Below are positions 6,244 through 12,282 of a DNA stretch of 12,282 nt, piece after piece. The notes beneath the pieces are model-generated. The model had not been told where the DNA came from. It saw only the letters and a list, made by a program, of their open reading frames with translations, and did not search any database. Both the position numbers and the translations under genes were made by a program. The stretch lies in assembly GCA_024403005.1 (NCBI GenBank), contig JAKSSQ010000035.1, forward strand, positions 1 through 12,282, read 5' to 3'. How positions within the stretch are numbered: the stretch's first letter is position 1; every line of letters begins with the position of its first letter. Origin of the DNA: Clostridia bacterium (lineage in GTDB: Bacteria; Bacillota; Clostridia; Peptostreptococcales; Anaerovoracaceae).

Positions 6244-7641
6244 TCAATACTTTCCGAGAGAGCTAGCGAGCGCCTTATCCACATCTTCGACGAAGTGTTC
6301 GTCCTTGCCGGGAAGAACTGCGTTCAGGATAATACCGATGATGGAGGAAACTGCCAGACCGGAGAGGGCAATGTTTAAGGAACCGATGCTGAATGCGATG
6401 GCGCCTGTTGCCAGGTTGCCAGCTTCGGGGGAGATAGTTGCTCCGAGTGCACCGGAGAAGTTGATGCCCAGTGTGAGGCCCAGAATAACTGCTGCTACGA
6501 TAACGTTTCTGCTCTTCTGGAAGTCTGTGTGGTTTTCGATCATGTTTCTGACGCCTACAGCGGAGATCATGCCGTAGAGGATAATGGATACGCCGCCTAC
6601 TGTTGCGGAAGGCATTGCGGAGATAAGTGCTGCGAACTTGGGGCAGAAGCTGAGAGCGATTGCGAAGCATGCAGCCAGTCTTATTACGAAGGAGTCGTAG
6701 ATCTTTGTGAGGACCAGGACGCCTGTGTTTTCACCGTAAGTTGTGTTTGCGGGAGCACCGAAGAGGGAAGCGATAGCTGTACCAACGCCGTCTCCGATGA
6801 GTGTTCTGTGGAGACCCGGTTCTTCGATGAGATTCTTGCCGATTGTTCCGCCGATTGCGGAGATATCGCCTACGTGTTCCATCATTGTTGCGAATGCGAT
6901 GGGCACGATCATTACGATGGAGGAGATGAGCAGGCCTGTGTTAACATTTCCGGAGGATAAGAGTCCGAAAACTGTGTCCTGAGCCTGTACGGGGATGCCA
7001 ATCCAGGATGCGCTTGCTACGCCGCTGAAATCTACATTGCCTGTAGCTGCAGCGAATGCATAGGATACAACTACGCCCATGAGGATGGGGATGATTTTGA
7101 TCATGCCCTTGCCCCAGATGTTGCAGATGATGATTACTGCTAAAGCGACGATTGCAACGGGCCAGTTTGTAGCGCAGTTATTGATTGCGGAAGGTGCAAG
7201 CTGGAGGCCGATAGCGATGATGATGGGGCCTGTAACTACGGGCGGGAAGAACTTCATTACGTTAGCGCTGCCGTAAACTTTGCAGATGCCTGCGAGTACG
7301 AGGTAGGTAAGACCTGCACATGCTACGCCTGTACAGGCGTAGGGCAGAGCTTCTCTCGGGGAATAGCCCATTTCAGCGCCGGAAGCTACTACGGAGAAGT
7401 ATCCTCCGAGGAATGCGAAGCTGGAACCGAGGAAAACAGGTACTTCCTTCTTGGTTACGAAATGCATGAACAGCGTTGCAAGGCCTGCGAAGAGCAGAGT
7501 TGCGGATACGCTGAGGCCGGTAAGGATAGGTACGAGTACCGTTGACCCAAACATCGCAAATAAGTGCTGGATACCGAGAACTATTACTTTTCCTGTTCCG
7601 AGTTCTCTTGCGTTGTAAATGGGACCGTCGTTTTTGTTCAT
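6244..7641 (-). CDS. uraA: Uracil permease, NCS2 family (UraA/PyrP)
   Basis: This 465-aa membrane protein should import uracil with protons. NCS2 hallmarks are GIQHLFAMFGSTVLVP near the N-terminus, GSSFAFLGGY in the substrate-binding region, MMEHVGDISAIG, and GAPANTTYGENTGVL. The glutamates of MEH (about 255) and YGEN (about 304) match the two uracil-contacting glutamates of E. coli UraA. Long hydrophobic segments run throughout, in line with the 14-helix fold. Xanthine transporters share the family, but the UraA-like motifs and pyrR linkage favour uracil. The start is the ATG at 7641, 5 nt after AGGTGA (7652-7647). A GTG three codons upstream lies inside that ribosome binding site and is rejected. 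The gap to pyrR is 13 nt, so the pair is one transcript under the pyrR leader. Confidence 0.94.
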   Translation of the reverse strand: MNKNDGPIYNARELGTGKVIVLGIQHLFAMFGSTVLVPILTGLSVSATLLFAGLATLFMHFVTKKEVPVFLGSSFAFLGGYFSVVASGAEMGYSPREALPYACTGVACAGLTYLVLAGICKVYGSANVMKFFPPVVTGPIIIAIGLQLAPSAINNCATNWPVAIVALAVIIICNIWGKGMIKIIPILMGVVVSYAFAAATGNVDFSGVASASWIGIPVQAQDTVFGLLSSGNVNTGLLISSIVMIVPIAFATMMEHVGDISAIGGTIGKNLIEEPGLHRTLIGDGVGTAIASLFGAPANTTYGENTGVLVLTKIYDSFVIRLAACFAIALSFCPKFAALISAMPSATVGGVSIILYGMISAVGVRNMIENHTDFQKSRNVIVAAVILGLTLGINFSGALGATISPEAGNLATGAIAFSIGSLNIALSGLAVSSIIGIILNAVLPGKDEHFVEDVDKALASSLGKY

Positions 7642-7654
7642 AGAAATCACCTCT

Positions 7655-8197
7655 CTATCTTGAATATAAATCTACGCACGTGCAGCCGTCCACGTCTTCG
7701 ACCATAACGGATACGATTTCGCTTTTAGCTGTGGGTACGTTTTTCCCAACGTAGTCCGGGCGTATGGGGAGCTCTCTGTGGCCTCTGTCGATTAAGACCG
7801 CCAGCTGGATTCTTGCAGCTCTTCCCAGATCGGAAACTGCGTCCAGCGCAGCTCTGGATGTTCTGCCCGTATAAATTACGTCGTCTACGAGGACGACTGT
7901 CTTTTCTTCAACGGAGAAGGGCACATTGGTCTTGCTTACGATAGGTGTGCTTAAATCCTCCGTAAGGTCGTCTCTGTGGTGGGTGATGTCGAGTTCACCG
8001 ACAGGTACGTCTGCGCCTTCAATTTCCTTGATGAACTGGGCCAGCTCTTTAGCAAGAGGCACGCCTCTTCTTCTGATGCCTAAAAGCACCAGATCTTCGC
8101 AGCCTTCGTTCTTTTCGATAATCTGATGAGCCATTCTCTTTAAAGCTCTCGTCATATCTTCTTTTTTCATTAAATTTGCTTTTAATTCCATAGCCAT
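7655..8197 (-). CDS. pyrR: PyrR bifunctional pyrimidine regulator / uracil phosphoribosyltransferase
   Basis: PyrR binds pyr mRNA leaders when UMP/UTP is high and promotes termination. The B. subtilis protein also makes UMP from uracil and PRPP. The 180-aa product has LVLLGIRRRGVPLA (36-49), ITHHRDDL, the PRPP-binding loop VVLVDDVIYTGRTS (101-114), and RGHRELPIRPDYVGKNVPT (138-156), all diagnostic of PyrR. The ATG at 8197 is preceded by AGGA (8208-8205) and seven T residues. Compared with other PyrR proteins the N-terminus has a few extra residues; ATGs at codons 3 and 10 are alternatives, but spacing favours the first. It co-occurs with uraA, so incoming uracil could be converted to UMP, which then acts back through PyrR on the leader described here. 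Confidence 0.96.
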   Translation of the reverse strand: MAMELKANLMKKEDMTRALKRMAHQIIEKNEGCEDLVLLGIRRRGVPLAKELAQFIKEIEGADVPVGELDITHHRDDLTEDLSTPIVSKTNVPFSVEEKTVVLVDDVIYTGRTSRAALDAVSDLGRAARIQLAVLIDRGHRELPIRPDYVGKNVPTAKSEIVSVMVEDVDGCTCVDLYSR

Positions 8198-8222
8198 AAA
8201 AAAATCCTGCCAGCCGGCAGGA
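8198..8222 (-). terminator. pyrR leader attenuator terminator, also sequestering the pyrR ribosome binding site
   Basis: On the minus strand UCCUGCC (8222-8216) pairs with GGCAGGA (8211-8205) around GGCU, followed by seven U residues (8204-8198). The U-run directly precedes the pyrR ATG, and AGGA of the 3' arm is the only plausible Shine-Dalgarno. If the hairpin forms it could end transcription and also hide the ribosome site. Confidence 0.85.
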
Positions 8223-8283
8223 CTTGAGATCTCGCATTTGGGTCTGCACTGAGTGCAGGGAAATGTTGTTTCAATCTTGCCGG
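8214..8283 (-). promoter_or_regulatory. Antiterminator pairing in the pyrR leader
   Basis: CCGGCAAGAUU (8283-8273), the 3' half of the PyrR-binding hairpin, can pair with AAGUCCUGCCGG (8225-8214), which overlaps the 5' arm of the terminator. Ten of eleven positions pair, including one G-U, with one A-C mismatch. A small internal hairpin, CUGCAC/GUGCAG (8258-8244), fits in the intervening loop. This is the mutually exclusive partner expected of a PyrR attenuator. Confidence 0.75.
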
Positions 8284-8307
8284 TATCTCTGTACCAACTT
8301 AAAGATT
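8273..8307 (-). promoter_or_regulatory. PyrR-binding loop (anti-antiterminator)
   Basis: The minus strand folds as a lower stem AAUCUU (8307-8302) with AAGAUU (8278-8273), a 5' bulge UAA (8301-8299), and an upper stem GUUGGUA (8298-8292) with UACCGGC (8285-8279, two G-U pairs). The hexaloop is CAGAGA (8291-8286). This matches the published PyrR recognition pattern: a CNGNGA hexaloop and a UUUAA-containing 5' bulge. Bound PyrR would stabilise this hairpin, block the antiterminator, and let the terminator at 8222-8198 form. Confidence 0.85.
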
Positions 8308-8313
8308 TCTTAC

Positions 8314-8344
8314 AAAAAAATAATAACCCCCGAAATCGGGGGTT
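8314..8344 (-). terminator. aroA terminator
   Basis: AACCCCCG (8344-8337) pairs with CGGGGGTT (8332-8325) around ATTT, then ATTATTTTTTT follows. The hairpin starts 13 nt after the aroA stop. It overlaps the apparent pyrR promoter. Confidence 0.88.
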
Positions 8345-8349
8345 GTCAA
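8320..8349 (-). promoter_or_regulatory. Sigma-A promoter of pyrR-uraA, built around the aroA terminator hairpin
   Basis: Perfect TTGACA (8349-8344) and TATTAT (8325-8320, five of six) are separated by 18 bp. The spacer ACCCCCGATTTCGGGGGT is the terminator stem-loop of aroA. Start would be near 8313, giving a leader of about 115 nt that begins just before the PyrR-binding hairpin, as expected for this kind of regulation. Confidence 0.72.
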
Positions 8350-8357
8350 TATTGCTT

Positions 8358-9599
8358 TTAAAGTATTTCGTACTTTCCGCCCAGGGCTTCGTAGTCCTTT
8401 AAGAAGCCTTTGTAAATCTTGTCTGCGCAGTGTTCGTCGTCCAGGATGACGGGCTTGGGAAGGCAGCCTGCGGAGAGGGCCAGGGACATGAAAATCCATG
8501 GGTCTCCCATGCAGTTGAGCTTGGTTCCTTCTGCGTAGTCGAAGGCTTTCTGCTCTTCGATGTGGATACCGTCTTCTGTCGCATTTGCGGAAGCGCCGAG
8601 GGCCTTAATGCATTCTGCAACGGCCTTCATGCGGTTTGTTTCCTTGTATCTGAGCTGGGGAACGCCCTTAATGTCCAGGCCGGAGCCCTTAGATGCTGCA
8701 AGGATTGCGTAGAGGCATGCCAGGTTGGGGCTCTTGCTCGCATCGATGTTAAGATATTTAACGTCGTGGCAGAGCAGGGACATTACGCTCTTAAAGTCTC
8801 TGTAGAGCTGGGGAGAGCTGCTGTCCAGGCCGGTGACCTCAACCAGGTCGCTGTCGCTTCTGGAAAGGCAGCCTGCGCAGGCCCACATTGCGGCCAGGCC
8901 CCAGTCGGTGATTGTTTCAACCTTTCCGGGTGTCTGGTAAATCTGCTTGCCGGGAATCTTAAAGCCGTCTTCGGTCTCTTCGATGGTGATACCGAACTGC
9001 TTAAGGGTATCGATGGTAATTTCGATAAAGGCAGGATCCACGATGGGCGAAGAGAGCTTTATGACGCTGTCGTCTCTTAAAAGGGGCAGAGCCATTAAAG
9101 CGCCGCTTATGTACTGGGAACCTTCGTCGCCGGCAAATACGTATTCACCGGGCTGGAGCATGCCTTTCATGGTCATTGGCATGTTAAAGCCTGTAAAGGT
9201 GACCCCGCGGATAGCCATTCTGCTGGAAAGAGGAATTAAAGGCCTCTTTATAAGGTTGCCGGCGGCCTTGCAGTTCGCTGTTATGCCGAATGCAGCTGCA
9301 AGGGGGATAGCCAGATGGGCTGTCGTGCCGCTTTCTCTGAAGTTAAAGTCTGCAGTGGGCACCGGGTTGGTCTTGGCGAAGGGCAGAACCTTGATTTCCG
9401 TCTCGCCGTGCTTTTCGATGGTGCATCCGAAATCCAGAAGGCACTGCAGCGTAGTATTTATATCTTCGCATTCCGGAACATTGGTTACCAGCGTAGCCGT
9501 ATTGGGCAGAGCAGACGCAAAAAGCAGCCTCTGCGCGTGTGCTTTTGAGGCCGGAGCTTCCAGTGTTCCTTTAAAAGTTGTAGGGTAAATTTTAATCAT
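8358..9599 (-). CDS. aroA: EPSP synthase (AroA)-family protein with degenerate active site
   Basis: The 413-aa protein is a full-length member of the enolpyruvyl transferase family, where AroA joins PEP to shikimate-3-phosphate. Family landmarks are PASKAHAQR (16-24), FRESGTT (87-93), KRPL (118-121), DEGSQYISGALMALPLL (158-174), IDASKSPN (285-292), RYKETNRM (317-324) and EALGGKY (404-410). By motif alignment with E. coli AroA, K22, R27, R124, Q171, E341, R344 and K411 are kept. However S23 is Ala20, R100 is His95, S169 is Gly160, catalytic D313 is Asn292, D343 is Asn322, and H385-R386 are Pro367-Trp368. The VEGDxS loop reads VETITDW. It is intact, with promoter, Shine-Dalgarno (GAAAGG) and terminator. 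So either it is a divergent EPSP synthase or a paralogue with another substrate or no catalysis. No other shikimate genes are nearby. Fold confidence is high, enzyme activity low. Confidence 0.75.
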   Translation of the reverse strand: MIKIYPTTFKGTLEAPASKAHAQRLLFASALPNTATLVTNVPECEDINTTLQCLLDFGCTIEKHGETEIKVLPFAKTNPVPTADFNFRESGTTAHLAIPLAAAFGITANCKAAGNLIKRPLIPLSSRMAIRGVTFTGFNMPMTMKGMLQPGEYVFAGDEGSQYISGALMALPLLRDDSVIKLSSPIVDPAFIEITIDTLKQFGITIEETEDGFKIPGKQIYQTPGKVETITDWGLAAMWACAGCLSRSDSDLVEVTGLDSSSPQLYRDFKSVMSLLCHDVKYLNIDASKSPNLACLYAILAASKGSGLDIKGVPQLRYKETNRMKAVAECIKALGASANATEDGIHIEEQKAFDYAEGTKLNCMGDPWIFMSLALSAGCLPKPVILDDEHCADKIYKGFLKDYEALGGKYEIL

Positions 9600-9623
9600 A
9601 AAATGCCTTTCTTGACGGTCTAT

Positions 9624-9652
9624 ATTATAACTTTTTCAAGAATAGCAGTCAA
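9624..9652 (-). promoter_or_regulatory. Sigma-A promoter of the aroA-like gene
   Basis: TTGACT (9652-9647) and TATAAT (9629-9624) are 17 bp apart on the minus strand, giving a leader of about 20 nt. The region is shared with the opposite fbp promoter. Confidence 0.82.
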
Positions 9653-9657
9653 TCGTA

Positions 9658-9666
9658 TGGTATAAT
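9658..9666 (+). promoter_or_regulatory. Extended -10 promoter of fbp
   Basis: TGGTATAAT (9658-9666) is a perfect extended -10 (TGnTATAAT). No good -35 is seen at 17 bp, which an extended -10 can tolerate. Start would be near 9673, about 32 nt before the ATG. The region upstream overlaps the aroA promoter on the other strand. Confidence 0.7.
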
Positions 9667-9704
9667 ACAATCAGGTAGGTATAACTCGCTTTGCGGAGGA
9701 AAAC

Positions 9705-11672
9705 ATGGAATTTAATAAGGATCAGCTTAAGTATCTTAAGCTTCTCGCAGAAGAATACAGAACAGTAAGCGAAGCTTCTGCAGAAATCATTAATCTTACA
9801 GCTATTCAGAATCTGCCCAAGGGCACAGAACACTTTCTGAGCGATATTCACGGTGAATACGAATCATTTGCTCACATTCTGAGAAACGCATCCGGTACCA
9901 TTAAGCTCAAGATCGATGAAACTTTCACCGACATGACACCGGCTGAAAAGCGCGCTTTTGCGACTCTTATTTATTCTCCCGACGCTACACTGGAAATTAT
10001 CAAGAAGGAAACTGAAGACATGCAGGCCTTCTATAAGACAACTCTGGAAAGACTTCTTGTTATGCTGGAACGCGTATCCTTTAAGTACACCCGTTCCTAT
10101 GTAAGACGCCAGCTGGACAAGGAATATGCTTACATCATCGAAGAACTCCTTTACGGCTGCAGCGGCATCCTTTACAACCAGGAAGACCACAGAGCCACAA
10201 TTATCCAGTCCATCATAGACGTAGGAGCAGCAGACAAGTTCATTACAAGCATCTGCAAGCTCATCTCCAGAATGTCCATCTTTAAGCTCCACATTTTAGG
10301 CGACGTATACGACAGAGGTACAGGCGGAGACATCGTTCTGGAAACTTTAAAGAACTACCACAGCGTAGATATTCAGTGGGGCAACCACGACATCCTCTGG
10401 ATGGGTGCAGCAGCAGGAAACAAGGCCTGCATCGCAAACGTTATCCGTATCTGCACAAGATACGACAACCTGCACACTCTGGAAGTAGGCTACGGCATCT
10501 CTTTAAGACCGCTGCTCACATTTGCTATCAATACTTACGGCAACGATCCGTGCCCCAACTTCAAGGCAGTAGCATCCACAAAAGACGCAATGTACGATGC
10601 CGACCTGGATTCCCTCGCAAAGATTTCCAAAGCCATTGCAATCATGCAGTTTAAGCTGGAAGGCCAGCTTATCGAGCAGCATCCGTACTACGAAATGGAT
10701 GCATTAAGGCTTCTGGATAAAGTTGACTATAATAATTTTACGGTAAACATCGACGGCAAGGTTTACCCCATGAACAATACCTTCTTCCCGACCATCGACC
10801 CGGCAGATCCTTACAAGCTTACGGACGAAGAAGAAGCCGTAATGAACAGACTGCAGAGAGCTTTCCTGGAAAGCGAACTTCTCCAGGCCCATGTTGAATG
10901 GCTCTTCCAGAAGGGCAGCCTTTACAAGCGCGTAAACGGCAACCTCCTTTACCACGGATGCATGCCCCTCACAGAAGACGGCGAATTCGACAGCATCAGA
11001 ACTACAGATGGTTACATGAAGGGCCGCGAATGGTTCGACTACGCAGACAGACTCGTAAGAGAAGGCTACTACGGCAAGCCCGGCGACAAGGATAAGCAGA
11101 GAGGCATCGACTTCTTCTGGTATCTGTGGTGCGGATATAAATCACCGCTCTTCGGCAAGAAGAAGATTACAACTTTCGAAAGACTCTTCGTAGAAGACGA
11201 AAGCACCTGGGTAGAAGAAAAGAACCCGTACTATAAGCTGCAGGACGACCTGGATGTAGTGCTCAGAATCCTCAAGGAATTCGACTGCGACATGGAAAAC
11301 GGCGTAATCATCAACGGCCACATGCCGGTTAAGAAGGGCAGAAGCCCCTTCAAGGCTGGCGGCAGAGTTATCTGCATAGACGGCGGTTTCGCAAAGCCCT
11401 ACCAGAAGACAACAGGTATCGCAGGTTATTCCCTCATCCAGAACTCCTATGGGTTCATCCTTACAGCTCATGAAGCTTTCGAATCCAGAGAAAAAGCTGT
11501 ACTGGAAGAAATCGATATACATTCCACACAGATTGCCCGCGAAGGCACAAAGGTTCGTACCCTCAACAAGGATACAGACCAGGGCGTGGAAATGGCAGAA
11601 AAAATCGAATCCCTCAAGATGCTCCTGGAAGCATACAAGATGGGTGTAATTAAGCAGAACCCAAGAAAGTAA
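9705..11672 (+). CDS. fbp: Fructose-1,6-bisphosphatase class III
   Basis: This enzyme hydrolyses fructose-1,6-bisphosphate to fructose-6-phosphate in gluconeogenesis. It is a 655-aa class III (Firmicutes-type) Fbp, close to the roughly 670-aa B. subtilis enzyme and unlike classes I and II. It carries the metallophosphoesterase motifs: FLSDIHGEYESF (44-55), LGDVYDRG (198-205), WGNHDILWMG (225-234) and INGHMPV (about 536-542). Further family stretches are DGGFAKPYQKTTGIAGYSL near 559-577. The residues for a binuclear, Mn-type metal site are present. GGAGGA (9695-9700) is 4 nt before the ATG. The gene has its own extended -10 promoter and is divergent from the aroA-like gene. The downstream gene begins 9 nt after its stop, so the two are probably co-transcribed. 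Confidence 0.97.
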   Translation: MEFNKDQLKYLKLLAEEYRTVSEASAEIINLTAIQNLPKGTEHFLSDIHGEYESFAHILRNASGTIKLKIDETFTDMTPAEKRAFATLIYSPDATLEIIKKETEDMQAFYKTTLERLLVMLERVSFKYTRSYVRRQLDKEYAYIIEELLYGCSGILYNQEDHRATIIQSIIDVGAADKFITSICKLISRMSIFKLHILGDVYDRGTGGDIVLETLKNYHSVDIQWGNHDILWMGAAAGNKACIANVIRICTRYDNLHTLEVGYGISLRPLLTFAINTYGNDPCPNFKAVASTKDAMYDADLDSLAKISKAIAIMQFKLEGQLIEQHPYYEMDALRLLDKVDYNNFTVNIDGKVYPMNNTFFPTIDPADPYKLTDEEEAVMNRLQRAFLESELLQAHVEWLFQKGSLYKRVNGNLLYHGCMPLTEDGEFDSIRTTDGYMKGREWFDYADRLVREGYYGKPGDKDKQRGIDFFWYLWCGYKSPLFGKKKITTFERLFVEDESTWVEEKNPYYKLQDDLDVVLRILKEFDCDMENGVIINGHMPVKKGRSPFKAGGRVICIDGGFAKPYQKTTGIAGYSLIQNSYGFILTAHEAFESREKAVLEEIDIHSTQIAREGTKVRTLNKDTDQGVEMAEKIESLKMLLEAYKMGVIKQNPRK

Positions 11673-11681
11673 TTTAAAGGC

Positions 11682-12282
11682 ATGAACAAATTCGGCTCGA
11701 AAATTATATCGGCAGTACTTGCGCTGTGCATTGTGTTCAGCGCGAGCTGCTTTGTATTTGCCGGCTCGGCTGCGCCTTCGCCGCAGCGCTCGCTTGCAAA
11801 GGTTTTCGAGAACATTGCTTCGAATAAATCCAGCCTTATAAAACTGGCAGACGGTAAGCCCAAAGTTGATGGGTTCACCAACGAAGAAGTCGTGGATTAT
11901 TTCCTGGAAGTAGCCCTTAATTCGGAGTTCGGCTCGGTTAGAAACCATATAATTAAATATACAGAACCGGTTTACTACAGAGTTGCAGGCTTTCCTTCTT
12001 CGGAAGACCTGGATACGCTGGACAGGCTGGGTGAAGCTCTCAACAGCATAGAAGGCGTCCCCGGAATCTACAGGGTTTCCTACAACCGCCCGGCTCAGGT
12101 GACTGTATACTTCATGTCCGAAGCCAGATTTGAACTTACTACCGGAATAGATGTTCCCGGCGGCAGTTGGGGCTACGCAAGCATAAGCTACTACGACAGC
12201 GGATTATCTAAAGGCTGCATATCCGGTGCAGATATCTGGATAAGCGACGAAGCCAGACCGCAGAATCCTGACAGAAACTCGG
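11682..12282 (+). CDS. Secreted DUF2927-like protein, 3'-truncated by window end
   Basis: The frame is open from the ATG at 11682 to the last base, giving 200 residues. A signal peptide is clear: Lys residues, a hydrophobic core (about 8-26), and a cleavage-like VFA|GS after residue 27. The nearby Cys23 is followed by more hydrophobic residues and lacks a proper lipobox, so signal peptidase I is more likely than lipoprotein processing. The mature part has FLEVALNSEFG, IIKYTEPVYYRVAG and IEGVPGIYRVSY, resembling DUF2927, a family of uncharacterised extracellular proteins suspected to be metalloprotease-like. Any catalytic motif would be beyond the window. It begins 9 nt after fbp with a weak AAAGG and poor spacing, so the exact start is uncertain. 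Codon use is richer in TCG than fbp, consistent with lower expression. Confidence 0.7.
   Translation, partial: MNKFGSKIISAVLALCIVFSASCFVFAGSAAPSPQRSLAKVFENIASNKSSLIKLADGKPKVDGFTNEEVVDYFLEVALNSEFGSVRNHIIKYTEPVYYRVAGFPSSEDLDTLDRLGEALNSIEGVPGIYRVSYNRPAQVTVYFMSEARFELTTGIDVPGGSWGYASISYYDSGLSKGCISGADIWISDEARPQNPDRNS

Noticed and set aside
7642..7650. GTG at 7650 as the uraA start
   Set aside because: The GTG is part of the AGGTGA ribosome site for the ATG at 7641.
8244..8258. CTGCACTGAGTGCAG as a protein operator
   Set aside because: It lies in the transcribed pyrR leader downstream of the promoter and fits as an internal hairpin of the antiterminator loop.
8947..9588. A 213-codon open frame on the plus strand antisense to the aroA-like gene
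   Set aside because: It lacks a ribosome site and recognisable motifs and is a mirror of the coding bias of the real gene.
11745..11753. Cys23 as a lipoprotein lipid-attachment site
   Set aside because: The residues before it (FSAS) lack the Leu-like -3 position and it is followed by more hydrophobic sequence and a better VFA|GS cleavage site.
11142..11948. A 268-codon open frame on the minus strand opposite fbp and the DUF2927-like gene
   Set aside because: The composition (Cys- and Phe-rich, no domains) is typical of a shadow, and it covers the ends of two supported genes.
1..12282. tRNA, rRNA, CRISPR arrays, insertion sequences, attachment sites or a prophage
   Set aside because: No cloverleaf, regularly spaced repeat, transposase or integrase motif was found on either strand when reading through the window.

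Overview
The window looks like chromosomal core DNA from a Gram-positive Bacillota bacterium of the Clostridia type. The evidence is the gene content and order (tmk, holB, a PSP1/RicT protein, trmN6 and an AbrB-family gene near each other, as in the dnaX-abrB region of Bacillus), a class III fructose-1,6-bisphosphatase, strong GGAGG ribosome binding sites, short intergenic gaps, and short U-tailed hairpin terminators. I cannot place it below class level. There are no mobile elements, CRISPR arrays, tRNAs or rRNAs.

Layout. 1-107: a terminator of an unseen upstream gene, then a promoter. 108-3545 (+): an operon of a 71-aa membrane protein, tmk, holB, ricT/yaaT and trmN6. A bidirectional terminator separates it from convergent murA (3638-4906, -). 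murA is divergent from a 107-aa membrane/coiled-coil protein (5033-5356, +). An abrB-like gene (5455-5697, +) follows with a consensus sigma-A promoter, then an unrecognised 132-aa soluble protein (5780-6178, +). A second bidirectional terminator separates that from the pyrR-uraA operon on the minus strand (8197-6244). pyrR is preceded by a PyrR-type attenuator leader whose parts can be read in the sequence. Upstream on the same strand is an AroA (EPSP synthase) homologue (9599-8358), divergent from fbp (9705-11672, +). fbp is followed by the start of a secreted DUF2927-like protein that runs off the window.

How the genes work together. tmk, holB and the DNA-replication/RNA-turnover neighbours form a housekeeping block. 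murA makes the first committed peptidoglycan precursor. pyrR-uraA is a pyrimidine uptake/salvage unit that should shut down when UMP is high. fbp supports gluconeogenesis.

The most unusual points are: (1) the AroA homologue has replaced many residues needed for EPSP synthase catalysis (equivalents of E. coli R100, D313, H385 and R386, among others) yet remains intact; (2) the aroA terminator hairpin is exactly the spacer of the apparent pyrR promoter; (3) the pyrR attenuator hairpin carries the pyrR Shine-Dalgarno in its 3' arm and its U-tract abuts the start codon; (4) RicT has an extra cysteine-rich tail. No clearly new multi-gene system is visible.
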